64,000 nucleotides of DNA from Bacteroidia bacterium (lineage in GTDB: Bacteria; Bacteroidota; Bacteroidia; UKL13-3). Location of the stretch: NCBI GenBank assembly GCA_021740845.1, contig JAIOYZ010000016.1, positions 1 to 64,000 on the forward strand, in the 5' to 3' direction. This document shows positions 1 through 9,687 of the stretch, in pieces (positions within the stretch are counted from its first letter, which is position 1; the number at the start of each line of letters is the position of its first letter). Position numbers and translations under genes: made by a program. The notes beneath the pieces were generated by a model. The model saw nothing but the letters and a program-made list of their open reading frames with translations, had not been told where the DNA came from and made no database searches.

Positions 1-53
1 TGAGAACCTAAAAGGCGCCTTCGCAGAATATTGCTAAAAAAAAATTACTAAAA

Positions 54-95
54 GCGCAAAAGCTAGGCTGCCAAAGCCATCCTTAGCTTTTGCGC
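54..95. repeat. Inverted repeat / hairpin (12-bp arms GCGCAAAAGCTA / TAGCTTTTGCGC)
   Basis: Arms read directly at 54-65 and 84-95; intergenic, 3' of the minus-strand gene ending at 303. Confidence 0.8.
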
Positions 96-120
96 CTCCA
101 CAATCTCCCCCAAAGCAGCC

Positions 121-262
121 CCCATCCATCCCTGCACTATCTCCCCCAGAGCAGCAGTATGGACAGGTCTAGACCTGTCCCCCCCCATCCCCCAAAGCAT
201 TGCCCATCCATCCCAGGACTATCTCCCCCACAGCAGCAGTAAGGACAGGTCTAGACCTGTCC
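121..262. repeat. Tandem repeat, period 82 bp, about 1.7 units plus a partial upstream match; each unit carries the 20-bp palindrome GGACAGGTCTAGACCTGTCC
   Basis: cccatccatccc starts at 121 and 203; palindrome copies at 161-180 and 243-262; a partial ctcccccaaagcagcc match near 105-120. Confidence 0.85.
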
Positions 263-302
263 CAACAAGGCTGATAGGGAAAATCTGCTTCCTATCATAA
301 AA

Positions 303-1661
303 TCAATCCATAGAAATTTCTTCATCTCCCTTTCTCCAAGGAACGTAGGTAATTATCAATTGAAACATTTCATCAGTTGTTTTCATGCTTCCATTTCTTT
401 CAGCAATCTCGCGTGGAGGATCAAATGGATTGTTAGGATTACTTGCCGTATTATCATAAACACCCTCCACAAAAATGGTTGTCCCTCTTGGCAATTTTAA
501 AAGGTGAGGTGGTTGGTAGAAATATTGCCACCTAAAATCCCAACGAGGTATTTTTATCAAACGAATGGAATCTCCACTTGGCTTGATTGCATAAGCCCAA
601 AAACTTTTTCCAATCAAGTGCATATGTGGAACAAGAGTTATAATAGAGATATCTTGGGATACTGTAAATTGAATATGAAAGGTTTTTTCTTCATTTGCCG
701 GAACAATTAGTTTGGGTTCAACCGGAGCTAAACCTAAAGTGCCAATTTGAAATTCCGATACAGGTCTTTTTGGGGCCTTTTCGGCATAATAAATTTTAAA
801 ATAAGAAGAATCTTTTTCTGCAATTGGGCTTGGACCAAAATGAATATCATTTAAATAAAACGCATTCTTCTTTCCAATTTTATATCCACCAACTTCACTA
901 GGGTAAAAACTAAATTGAGCCCCTGGCAAATAATTGCAAACACTAGGTGTCATGGTTGGATAGCTGCCATCATCGTGCAAAATTCCTAATTGTTTGTGTA
1001 TCTCCTGACTCTTACTCTGGTCTTGGTTTACGAGCCATTCGCCCTCATTTATATTTGTTTTTTTATTAGGTTCAAACTGAACTATATGAGCGTTCATGTG
1101 ATGCACTAAGCGCTTATTGCCAGGTACAAATTCAATGGCTTTAATAAAGGTGTCTTGTGGCAATTCAAATGGAATTTTAGCAACCAAAAATAAATCAGAA
1201 TTGTTTCCTGGTACCTTAATAGGTTCAGGCATCCTAACTATTAAATCGGGCTTGCCGTGGTCCCATTTTTTTGTTAAAAGTTCGGGCTGAACCAAAGAGG
1301 CCGTATCTCCTGGCAAGCAATTTCCATCCACCCAGCGCTGTATTAAATTTATTTGTTCATCTGTTAAATAGGTTTCGTTAGCAAAATGCGTATAGCTTGG
1401 ATCTGCGGGCCATGGCGGCATTATTCTATTTTGAGTAACATATGCAATTAGTTTCCCTTTAGAAGCTAAATCTTTATAAGTAATTAATTCAAAAGGTGCA
1501 GGTCCATCTACGTGATGACATTTAACGCAATTCTCATAAATGATAGGAGCAATATGTTCAGCAAATAAAATATCCTCGCCATCTTTTGGCGTTTTGGTAT
1601 TAGGTGAACAAGCCGCTATTACCAATAAAATTAGAAAGAATTTACTTAATTGATGAAACAT
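303..1661 (-). CDS. c-type cytochrome / copper type II ascorbate-dependent monooxygenase-like protein
   Basis: Lipoprotein-like N-terminus (VIAACS), heme motif CVKCH, later HMH (VPHMHLIGKSFWAY) typical of the monooxygenase fold. Confidence 0.75.
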   Translation of the reverse strand: MFHQLSKFFLILLVIAACSPNTKTPKDGEDILFAEHIAPIIYENCVKCHHVDGPAPFELITYKDLASKGKLIAYVTQNRIMPPWPADPSYTHFANETYLTDEQINLIQRWVDGNCLPGDTASLVQPELLTKKWDHGKPDLIVRMPEPIKVPGNNSDLFLVAKIPFELPQDTFIKAIEFVPGNKRLVHHMNAHIVQFEPNKKTNINEGEWLVNQDQSKSQEIHKQLGILHDDGSYPTMTPSVCNYLPGAQFSFYPSEVGGYKIGKKNAFYLNDIHFGPSPIAEKDSSYFKIYYAEKAPKRPVSEFQIGTLGLAPVEPKLIVPANEEKTFHIQFTVSQDISIITLVPHMHLIGKSFWAYAIKPSGDSIRLIKIPRWDFRWQYFYQPPHLLKLPRGTTIFVEGVYDNTASNPNNPFDPPREIAERNGSMKTTDEMFQLIITYVPWRKGDEEISMD

Positions 1662-2200
1662 CCAACAGCTTTGGTTTGATAGGGTTTAACAAGTTTATTT
1701 TGATCCAATTTATTTAGCACATCCAACAAATCGTGTTGAGTGATAACACTTCTTTTTCTTGCCAATTCATACGCCCAATTGTCTATTCTTCCTAAGTATA
1801 CCTTTTCACCTTTTGGTGTATAAACAGCCACTTCAGGGGTAATACTTGCTTTGGCAAATTTTACCCAATCCAATTTAGGGTCAAAGTAAAATGGGATATT
1901 TTTTAAGCCATATTTATTTCTAAATTCAATCACATCTTCCTTTGTAAAATCGGTGCCGGGAATGATGGCATAAAAATTAAATCCCTTACTTTTATATTCC
2001 TTTTCAATCTGTTGAATAGTTAAAGAATAGCTTTGGCAAAGCGGACATTCTGGAGAGAGAAACAATACCACATTTCCCTTCTTTGCATTGCTAAGGTTAA
2101 TAGTAATATTTTTCCCAGAAAGGTCTTTTAATTGGATTGGTTCAAACCGAAACCCAAACGATAAAAGGAAAATACTACCAATAATTGCGAGCCATTTCAT
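1646..2200 (-). CDS. Redoxin / AhpC-TSA-type thioredoxin-fold protein
   Basis: SPECPLCQSYS active-site-like motif; ORF opens at 2218 but MKWLAIIGS signal peptide starts at 2200; overlaps the next gene by 16 bp. Confidence 0.75.
   Translation of the reverse strand: MKWLAIIGSIFLLSFGFRFEPIQLKDLSGKNITINLSNAKKGNVVLFLSPECPLCQSYSLTIQQIEKEYKSKGFNFYAIIPGTDFTKEDVIEFRNKYGLKNIPFYFDPKLDWVKFAKASITPEVAVYTPKGEKVYLGRIDNWAYELARKRSVITQHDLLDVLNKLDQNKLVKPYQTKAVGCFIN
2139..2148 (-). repeat. GGTTTGAACC motif, exact
   Basis: Read as GGTTCAAACC on +; inside the redoxin gene. Confidence 0.95.
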
Positions 2201-2250
2201 ATAGACGAAAATAAGCATGTAAAACTTAAGTTTGTAAATAAGATTTTCTC

Positions 2251-3660
2251 ATGGCTATTAAATTTAAGTTTCTTTTTTTCGTTTTGATCCAAACGAGTTT
2301 GGTGCAATCGCAGGTTACAATTACAATTATTGATTTGCCTAGCAATACGCCTAGTAAAGAAGATCTATACTTAGCAGGTTCTTTTAATAATTGGAATCCT
2401 GGAGATTCATTGTTTATGTTTAAAAAGATTGGTTCAAACCATAGGATAACCTTAAGCAAGGAGATTAAAAATGCCGAATATAAAGTAACAAGAGGTTCTT
2501 GGGATAAGGTAGAAACAGATAGTTTAGGCGGCTCAATAGCAAATAGAATATTTAGTAGTTCTTTCGGTTTGAACCAAAAAATTAAGGTTGCAGGTTGGTC
2601 CGATTTTGAAGGGAAAACTGCCGAAACCAAATCTACTGCTTTGGAAAATGTGAAGCTTGTTTCGGCTAATTTTTATATGCCTCAATTGAAGCGTAACAGA
2701 AAAATATGGATTTACCTACCTAGCGATTATGAGGATGCAATTGCAAAGAGATACTCTGTATTGTACATGCACGATGGGCAAAATTTATTTGATAATAAAA
2801 CTTCTTATTCTGGCGAGTGGGGAATAGATGAAACTTTAGCCAAACTAGAAAAGACTGGCGATATGGGTTGCATTGTTGTAGGCATTGAAAATGGTGGAGC
2901 AAACAGAATTAATGAATATAGTCCCTATGTAAACAATGAATATGGGGGAGGAGAAGGGAAAGCATATATGCAATTTATTGTTGAAACACTTAAGCCATAT
3001 TTAGATTCAGCTTATAGAACTCATACAGACCAAATGCATACAGGCATAGCAGGCAGTTCTATGGGTGGTTTAATTTCCTTGTATGGAGCTTTGGCTTACC
3101 CAAATGTGTTTGGTAAAGTAGGCGTGTTTTCTCCTGCTTTATGGTTTAGTGATTCTTTGTTTGAGTTTGCTAAAAATAGCTATTTAGATCCTCGTGTCAA
3201 TGTTTATTATGTGGCAGGAAGCAATGAAAGCGAACACATGAGTTCGGATATTATACGAATGGATTCCATCCTAAAAAAGAAAGGTGCATTGTTTTATAAT
3301 TCAAGTGTCAATTTAAAGGCAGATGGCGAGCACAAAGAGTGGTTTTGGAAACGTGAATTTCCACCTTTTTATCAAACAAGTTTTTTTGATGTGAGTGATG
3401 AATATTTTAAAGGATTTCAAGGCAGGCTCGGGAGAAGTATTAAGTTAGTTCCCAATCCAGCAAGCGATTATGCAGAAATTAACACCCTTCCTTTTAATAA
3501 AATTCAAGTTTTAACAGATAAGGGCGACCTTATTTTTGAGGCTAAGGGAAACGGACCTAACTATAAATTGGATGTAAGGAATTTTGAAAACGGCACCTAT
3601 TATGTAGTTTTGGATTTTGGTAATGCGAAAGTTTCCAAAACATTAGAAGTTAAACATTAG
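2251..3660 (+). CDS. Alpha/beta-hydrolase esterase (esterase D-like) with N-terminal glycan-binding-like domain and C-terminal T9SS sorting domain
   Basis: YSVLYMHDGQNLFD, GSSMGGLISLYGA nucleophile motif; C-terminal KLVPNPASDYAEI...YVVLDFGNAKVSKTLEV. Confidence 0.8.
   Translation: MAIKFKFLFFVLIQTSLVQSQVTITIIDLPSNTPSKEDLYLAGSFNNWNPGDSLFMFKKIGSNHRITLSKEIKNAEYKVTRGSWDKVETDSLGGSIANRIFSSSFGLNQKIKVAGWSDFEGKTAETKSTALENVKLVSANFYMPQLKRNRKIWIYLPSDYEDAIAKRYSVLYMHDGQNLFDNKTSYSGEWGIDETLAKLEKTGDMGCIVVGIENGGANRINEYSPYVNNEYGGGEGKAYMQFIVETLKPYLDSAYRTHTDQMHTGIAGSSMGGLISLYGALAYPNVFGKVGVFSPALWFSDSLFEFAKNSYLDPRVNVYYVAGSNESEHMSSDIIRMDSILKKKGALFYNSSVNLKADGEHKEWFWKREFPPFYQTSFFDVSDEYFKGFQGRLGRSIKLVPNPASDYAEINTLPFNKIQVLTDKGDLIFEAKGNGPNYKLDVRNFENGTYYVVLDFGNAKVSKTLEVKH
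2431..2440 (-). repeat. GGTTTGAACC motif, exact
   Basis: GGTTCAAACC on +; inside esterase gene. Confidence 0.95.
2567..2576 (+). repeat. GGTTTGAACC motif, exact
   Basis: ttcGGTTTGAACCaa; inside esterase gene. Confidence 0.95.
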
Positions 3661-3674
3661 AATGGGGTGTAAAA

Positions 3675-3710
3675 AAAAGAGTCGCTACTTTTGCAAGCCG
3701 CGACTCTTTT
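3675..3710. terminator. Intrinsic terminator (probably bidirectional) between convergent genes
   Basis: AAAAGAGTCG ... CGACTCTTTT inverted repeat. Confidence 0.85.
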
Positions 3711-3731
3711 AAATAATATTATTAAAATAAA

Positions 3732-5078
3732 TTATTCGTTTATATCAAACGTATTCATAAATGCAGTAGTGAAGTTTCCTTTTTTGAAATCTTCGTTTTG
3801 CATCAATTTTATTTGTAATGGTATTGTGGTCTTTAATCCTGGCCCTTCAATAATAAATTCACTTAGGGCTCTTTCCATTTTTATAATTGCTTCCTCACGT
3901 GTTTGCGCGGTGACAATCATTTTGGCAATCATACTATCGTAATTACTTGGTATAGTATAGCCAGCATAAATATGAGTATCAACCCTAACACCATGACCAC
4001 CTGGTTTGTGTAAAATATCTATTCTGCCTGGTGTTGGTCTAAAATTATTAAATGGATCTTCTGCATTAATACGAACCTCAATTGCATGACGAGTTGGATA
4101 GTAATTTCTACCACTAATAGGAACGCCGGCAGCAATTAGGATTTGTTCTTTTACCAAATCAAAATTAATAACTTCTTCTGTAACTGGATGCTCCACTTGA
4201 ATACGAGTATTCATTTCCATGAAATAGAAATTACGATGTTTATCAACCAAAAATTCAATGGTTCCTAAACCTTCGTAACCAATAGCAGTTGCACCGGCAA
4301 TAGCAGCTGCACCCATTTTCTCACGCAATTCTTCTGTAATAAATGGAGATGGACTTTCTTCAACCAATTTCTGGTGGCGGCGTTGAATAGAGCAATCGCG
4401 TTCAGAAAGGTGACAAACTTTTCCATATTGATCTCCTGCCAATTGAATTTCAATATGACGAGGTTCTTCAACATATTTCTCCATATAGATACCGTCGTTT
4501 CCAAAAGCTGAAGCCGCTTCTTGACGAGCACTATCCCAATTCTTTTCAAATTCTTCTTCGGCCCAAATAATTCGCATTCCTCGTCCACCACCACCAGCAG
4601 TTGCTTTGATGATAACTGGATAACCAACGGTTTTCGCTAATTCAATACCTTCTTGAGCATCTTTTAATAAGCCTTCAGAACCTGGAATTACAGGTACTCC
4701 AGCTTTTTTCATAGTATCTTTCGCATTGGCTTTATCGCCCATGGAATTAATCATTTCTGGACTTGCCCCAATAAACTTAATACCATGGTCGCGGCAAACT
4801 TGAGAGAATTTTGCATTCTCAGAAAGAAAACCATAACCTGGATGTATGGCATCGGCATTGGTAATTTCTGCAGCGGCAATTATACTAGGTATGCTCAAAT
4901 AAGATTGTGCAGAAGGTGGAGGGCCTATACATACAGCTTCGTCTGCAAAGCGTACATGAAGACTGTCTCTATCAGCTGTTGAATAAACCGCAACTGTTTT
5001 GATGCCCATTTCACGCGCAGTGCGTATAATTCTTAGAGCAATTTCACCTCTATTGGCAATTAGTATTTTTTTAAACAT
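3732..5078 (-). CDS. accC: Acetyl-CoA carboxylase biotin carboxylase subunit
   Basis: [49 protein letters not shown]. Confidence 0.97.
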   Translation of the reverse strand: MFKKILIANRGEIALRIIRTAREMGIKTVAVYSTADRDSLHVRFADEAVCIGPPPSAQSYLSIPSIIAAAEITNADAIHPGYGFLSENAKFSQVCRDHGIKFIGASPEMINSMGDKANAKDTMKKAGVPVIPGSEGLLKDAQEGIELAKTVGYPVIIKATAGGGGRGMRIIWAEEEFEKNWDSARQEAASAFGNDGIYMEKYVEEPRHIEIQLAGDQYGKVCHLSERDCSIQRRHQKLVEESPSPFITEELREKMGAAAIAGATAIGYEGLGTIEFLVDKHRNFYFMEMNTRIQVEHPVTEEVINFDLVKEQILIAAGVPISGRNYYPTRHAIEVRINAEDPFNNFRPTPGRIDILHKPGGHGVRVDTHIYAGYTIPSNYDSMIAKMIVTAQTREEAIIKMERALSEFIIEGPGLKTTIPLQIKLMQNEDFKKGNFTTAFMNTFDINE

Positions 5079-5137
5079 GTGAAACCTGACTTTTAATAGA
5101 TTTGAAAATGAAAATACAACTTGTTGTTAACAACAAA

Positions 5138-5626
5138 TTAGTTAGGTTCAACCAAGAATAATGGTTGATCGTACTCAATTGGAGATGCATTTTCTACCAA
5201 AATCTTTACGATTCTACCTGATACTTCAGATTCAATTTCATTAAAAAGCTTCATAGCTTCAACAATACAAAGTACTTTTCCTGGGGTTATTTCATCACCT
5301 ACTTGCAAGAATGCAGGTTTGTCTGGAGATGGCGACTTATAATAAGTGCCAATCATTGGAGATTTAATAGTGATATAGTTGCTACCTGCGGCTTCTGCTT
5401 TTGGTGCACTTGCTTCAACTCTTTCTACAACTGGAGCTGGTGCAGAAACTGGAGCTGCAGCGTGAACCATTGGTTGAGTATATACTTGAGGCGTTTGATG
5501 AACTACCATTGTTTTTTCATCAGTTTTTTTGATGGCAATCTTAAAATCACCACGCTCAACTTCTACTTCAGAAACACCTGCTTCTGAAACCAATTTAATT
5601 AATTCTTTTATTTCTTTTAATTCCAT
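5138..5626 (-). CDS. accB: Acetyl-CoA carboxylase biotin carboxyl carrier protein
   Basis: C-terminal VEAMKLFNEIE biotinylation motif; adjacent to accC. Confidence 0.96.
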   Translation of the reverse strand: MELKEIKELIKLVSEAGVSEVEVERGDFKIAIKKTDEKTMVVHQTPQVYTQPMVHAAAPVSAPAPVVERVEASAPKAEAAGSNYITIKSPMIGTYYKSPSPDKPAFLQVGDEITPGKVLCIVEAMKLFNEIESEVSGRIVKILVENASPIEYDQPLFLVEPN

Positions 5627-5703
5627 GTGTATTCTTATTTAACAAAATCAAATTTATTCAAAAAATTGAATTGGCAAATGCTTTTAGTAAAATTCGCTAA
5701 AAC

Positions 5704-6708
5704 TTACTCGGCTTTTGTATCGTAGGCCCATTTAATATAAATGGCACCCCATGTAAAGCCACCGCCAAAGGCAGCCAAAACAATATTGTCGCCTTTTTTT
5801 AATTTGCTTTCCCATTCCCATAAGCAAAGTGGAAGGGTACCATTGGTGGTATTGCCAAAACGCTCAATATTAATCATAACTTTTTCACGACTAATACCCA
5901 TTCTTTCGGCAGTTGCGTCTATAATGCGCAAATTAGCTTGGTGTGGAACCAACCAAGAAATATCATCAGATTTTAAATTATTGCGGTCCATAATTTGAGC
6001 AGAAACATCCGCCATATTAGTAACTGCAAATTTAAAAACGGTTTTACCATCTTGGTAAACATAATGCTCTTTGGCGTCAACCGTTTCATGTGTAGGTGGT
6101 TTTAAAGAACCTCCAGCTTTTTGGTGTAAAAAATGTCTTCCTGATCCATCCGATTTAAGAACTGCGTCAATTATTCCCAATCCTTCCTCATTCGGTTCAA
6201 GCAAAACTGCCCCAGCACCATCGCCAAAAATAATGCAGGTATTTCTATCAGTATAATCAATAATAGACGACATTTTATCTGCGCCTATAACCAATACTTT
6301 TTTATATTTTCCAGATTCAATAAAACTAGCTCCTGTTTGCAATGAAAATAGAAACCCAGAACAGGCAGCCATCAAATCATAAGCAAATGCATTAGTTGCC
6401 CCTATCTTATCGGCCAAAATACAGGCAGATGAAGGGAAAACCATATCTGGAGTAACCGTTGCAAAAATAATTAGGTCTATTTCTTTTGCAGAAATTCCCC
6501 TCTTTTTTAATAACCCATTTACCGCTTCCACTGCCATATCCGAAGTTGCCAAACCTGGTTCCTTCAAAATATGTCTTTCTTTAATACCTGTACGTGTGGT
6601 AATCCACTCATCAGAGGTATCAACTAATAATTCAAGGTCTTTATTTGTTAAAAGGCCAGGTGGCACATATCCATGAATGGCGGTGATTGCTGCGGTTATT
6701 TTTGTCAT
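5704..6708 (-). CDS. fabH: 3-oxoacyl-ACP synthase III
   Basis: TSDEWITTRTGIKERH, ACSGFLFSLQTG, VPHQANLRII. Confidence 0.97.
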   Translation of the reverse strand: MTKITAAITAIHGYVPPGLLTNKDLELLVDTSDEWITTRTGIKERHILKEPGLATSDMAVEAVNGLLKKRGISAKEIDLIIFATVTPDMVFPSSACILADKIGATNAFAYDLMAACSGFLFSLQTGASFIESGKYKKVLVIGADKMSSIIDYTDRNTCIIFGDGAGAVLLEPNEEGLGIIDAVLKSDGSGRHFLHQKAGGSLKPPTHETVDAKEHYVYQDGKTVFKFAVTNMADVSAQIMDRNNLKSDDISWLVPHQANLRIIDATAERMGISREKVMINIERFGNTTNGTLPLCLWEWESKLKKGDNIVLAAFGGGFTWGAIYIKWAYDTKAE

Positions 6709-7667
6709 TATTGAGAGGGTGGAACGATGTTTTGAAATTCATCGTGTATGATTTTCACCAAATTGGATTTAACTACATCATGGGCAGATAAAATCATGTT
6801 TTTAAAGGCTTTTGCATTAGAAACCCCATGGCCTATGATAACTGGAGCATTAACTCCCAAAATTGGTGTACCACCAAAGTTTTCGTAGTTAAAACTTTCT
6901 AGATATTCGTCGTGAATTCCTCTTTTTCTAAGGGCAAAATACATCGATTCTAGTGCTTTTAGTACTACATTACCAGTGAAACCATCACAAACAATAACAT
7001 CCACTTTATCCGAGATAATGTCTCTGCCTTCTACATTTCCAATAAAATTAAATTGAGTAGTTTGTTCCATTAAATTGTGTGCAGAAATAGTTACTAAGTT
7101 GCCTTTCTCTTTTTCTTCACCAATACTTAATAAACCAACTTTAGGATCTGGATTATTATATACATGTTTTAATAGCAAAGATCCCAAAACACCAAATTGA
7201 TATAAAACATCTGGTTTGCAATCAGCATTTGCACCAACATCCAATATTAAACCCACACCACCTTTGGCCTTTGGAACCATAGCTGTTACACAAGGTCTAA
7301 TAACTCCTTCAATTGGTTTAACCGAAAACATAGACCCAACAAGCATAGCACCAGTATTTCCTGCACTCACAAAAGAATTAATCTTTTTGTGAGCTAACAA
7401 GCCAAAACCAACGGCAATGCTGGAATCCTTTTTTTGAGAAATCGCCTTGGTAGGATGTTCGCTCATACCAATTATTTCTGTGGTATGTACAAAATCAAAA
7501 TCATCCGCATTTGCACCCTCATTGGCAAGGTGATGCAATGCTTGCTCCTTGTCGCCAATGAGCACAATTCTACCTTTGGAACCTAGTTCTCGTTGAGCAA
7601 CTACTGCTCCCTGAATAGCTTCTTTGGGGGCGAAATCGCCACCCATAATATCGAACCCTATTTTCAT
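6708..7667 (-). CDS. plsX: Phosphate acyltransferase PlsX
   Basis: MKIGFDIMGGDFAP, SAGNTGAMLVGS, VCDGFTGNVVLK. Confidence 0.96.
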   Translation of the reverse strand: MKIGFDIMGGDFAPKEAIQGAVVAQRELGSKGRIVLIGDKEQALHHLANEGANADDFDFVHTTEIIGMSEHPTKAISQKKDSSIAVGFGLLAHKKINSFVSAGNTGAMLVGSMFSVKPIEGVIRPCVTAMVPKAKGGVGLILDVGANADCKPDVLYQFGVLGSLLLKHVYNNPDPKVGLLSIGEEKEKGNLVTISAHNLMEQTTQFNFIGNVEGRDIISDKVDVIVCDGFTGNVVLKALESMYFALRKRGIHDEYLESFNYENFGGTPILGVNAPVIIGHGVSNAKAFKNMILSAHDVVKSNLVKIIHDEFQNIVPPSQ

Positions 7668-7698
7668 TTAAATACAGATGCTTGTAAAAAGCAATGTT

Positions 7699-7884
7699 TT
7701 AAATGTCTTTTTGCATATCCGGGAAAGCCAATTTTCCTTTATAGTAACCAGTAGCAGTTACACGGTGGCGCAAATGTGTTTCACCTGATGTAGGATCAAC
7801 AGAAACTGTAGGATTTACTCCTTTGTAATGCGTTCTGCGCTTATCGCGTCTTGCATTTGAGATTTTACGTTTTGGATTAGGCAT
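7699..7884 (-). CDS. rpmF: 50S ribosomal protein L32
   Basis: [22 protein letters not shown]; conserved position next to plsX/yceD. Confidence 0.95.
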   Translation of the reverse strand: MPNPKRKISNARRDKRRTHYKGVNPTVSVDPTSGETHLRHRVTATGYYKGKLAFPDMQKDI

Positions 7885-7904
7885 TTTATATGTCTCCTTT
7901 TTAT

Positions 7905-8483
7905 TTAGTTTAGTAAGTCTTTTAATTTATTCCAACGGGGATCGTCTTCTCCTTCATCATCTCTATCTCCGTCGTCGTCCAGTTCTTCATCTTCTTCTTC
8001 AATGTACTCTACTTTTGTTAACCTTTTCAAAACCTGCTCATTACATGGTTTTGGTTCAGGAAAACCGTCACAACTTTTCCTTTGTGGAATTGCTAATAAC
8101 AAGCTTTCATACAAATATTGTGTTAAGTCATACGATATTTCTGTGCGTGCGAGGTACATAATTTCAATATCATCAAAATTATTTTCCTCACTCAGTTTCA
8201 TCATCATCCCAAATTTTTGTTTAATTGGGAGGTCCAAATCTTCTGCGCAGGTATCGCATGGCAATTTCACTGTTCCTTTAAAATCAAATTTCAAATCATA
8301 CATGTTCTCTGATTTGATTAATTTTAAATCAACTTCTATAAATCCTTGGTTAACAGGCGAAAATTCAAATTCTGAAAGAAATTGATCGTTCAAAATGAAA
8401 TTAAATTCGTTTAAACCCATAACAAGTTTATTGAATTCAATTAGGTATGCTTTCGACCTAGTTCCCATGATTATAGCCCACAA
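7905..8483 (-). CDS. YceD/DUF177 family protein (start uncertain, possibly 8468)
   Basis: [14 protein letters not shown] and position upstream of rpmF. Confidence 0.85.
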   Translation of the reverse strand: MWAIIMGTRSKAYLIEFNKLVMGLNEFNFILNDQFLSEFEFSPVNQGFIEVDLKLIKSENMYDLKFDFKGTVKLPCDTCAEDLDLPIKQKFGMMMKLSEENNFDDIEIMYLARTEISYDLTQYLYESLLLAIPQRKSCDGFPEPKPCNEQVLKRLTKVEYIEEEDEELDDDGDRDDEGEDDPRWNKLKDLLN

Positions 8484-8592
8484 AGATATAGTTTGGTAAA
8501 ATATTTCTAAATTTTTTTTGAAAATGTATTGATTTTCAGCTCTCTAAATTGAGTTATTCACTTCTAAGCACCCGTAGGCTATTAAAATAGAT

Positions 8593-9660
8593 TTAAAAGT
8601 CAATTCTGAAACGCTCCCTTTTTCCTGGATTTAAAGGAAGTGGGTTTTCATTTATTGAGTCGAAATTTTTCCTCTGGTTCCAAATATCAATCGCCATAAA
8701 AAGAGCATTTCTCATAGATTGTTCACTTGCTTCATTTTTGCCTGCCAAGCTATATGCTGTTCCATGGTCAGGAGATGTTCTCACAAATGGCAATCCAGCG
8801 GTATAATTTACTCCAGAATCAAATGATGAATATTTAAATGGAACTAAACCTTGATCGTGGTACATTGCCAATATGCCGTCAAATTTTTGGTATTGGTTTG
8901 AACCAAAAAAACCATCAGCAGGGTAGGGGCCTAAAATTGTTAACTGCCCTTCATTTCGCATTTTTTCAATGGCAGGAATAATTATATCAGTTTCTTCAGA
9001 CCCCAATAAGCCATTTTCTCCTGCATGTGGATTTAAAGCCAAAACAGCAATTCTTGGTTTCACTATGCCAAAATCCTTTTTTAAACTTTCACTTAAAAGC
9101 TTCACCTTTTTTTGAATCAATTCCTCACTCAATGCAGCAGAAACATCTTTAACAGGCACATGTCCTGTGGCAAGAGCAATTTTTAAATCTTCAGAACACA
9201 AAACCATCAAATGCGCACTATTAGATTGAATAGCTAAATATTCTGTATGCCCTTTAAAATTTGGCGAATGAACACTAACTGTATGCTTGTTCAATGGCGC
9301 TGTAACAATCCCTTGTATTTTACCATCAACTGCATCCCTTGTAGCCATTTCAAGGGATTTAAATGCATATTTCCCAGCAATTTCAGTTGCCTCACCTGGT
9401 TTTATTTCGGTTTCTTCCTCCCAGCATACCAAAATATTGGCTCTTTTATGGTTTATTTGGTCTAAACTCTTAATGATGTTTAATTGGAAATCGTGCATTC
9501 CAATAGTTTTTTTCCAATAGGAAATTACTTTTGGAGAGCCATAAACTACTGGAACACAATAATCCGATATTCTGTTATCTGCCAAAGTTTTAATAATTAC
9601 TTCTGTTGCGATACTATTAATATCGCCCATGGTAATCCCAATTATAGGTAATTTACTCAT
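8593..9660 (-). CDS. pdxA: 4-hydroxythreonine-4-phosphate dehydrogenase
   Basis: PIIGITMGD, LNPHAGENGLLG, MYHDQGLVPFK, RTSPDHGTA. Confidence 0.95.
   Translation of the reverse strand: MSKLPIIGITMGDINSIATEVIIKTLADNRISDYCVPVVYGSPKVISYWKKTIGMHDFQLNIIKSLDQINHKRANILVCWEEETEIKPGEATEIAGKYAFKSLEMATRDAVDGKIQGIVTAPLNKHTVSVHSPNFKGHTEYLAIQSNSAHLMVLCSEDLKIALATGHVPVKDVSAALSEELIQKKVKLLSESLKKDFGIVKPRIAVLALNPHAGENGLLGSEETDIIIPAIEKMRNEGQLTILGPYPADGFFGSNQYQKFDGILAMYHDQGLVPFKYSSFDSGVNYTAGLPFVRTSPDHGTAYSLAGKNEASEQSMRNALFMAIDIWNQRKNFDSINENPLPLNPGKRERFRIDF
8895..8904 (+). repeat. GGTTTGAACC motif, exact
   Basis: attGGTTTGAACCaa; inside pdxA. Confidence 0.95.
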
Positions 9661-9687
9661 TTTTTTCTTTTCGTTAAATGGCCAGAA

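Noticed and set aside
121-262. IS element terminal repeats
   Set aside because: No transposase ORF or target-site duplication visible; palindromes belong to a tandem repeat
2226-2630. 134-aa minus-strand ORF
   Set aside because: Overlaps the esterase CDS with no domain support; likely spurious
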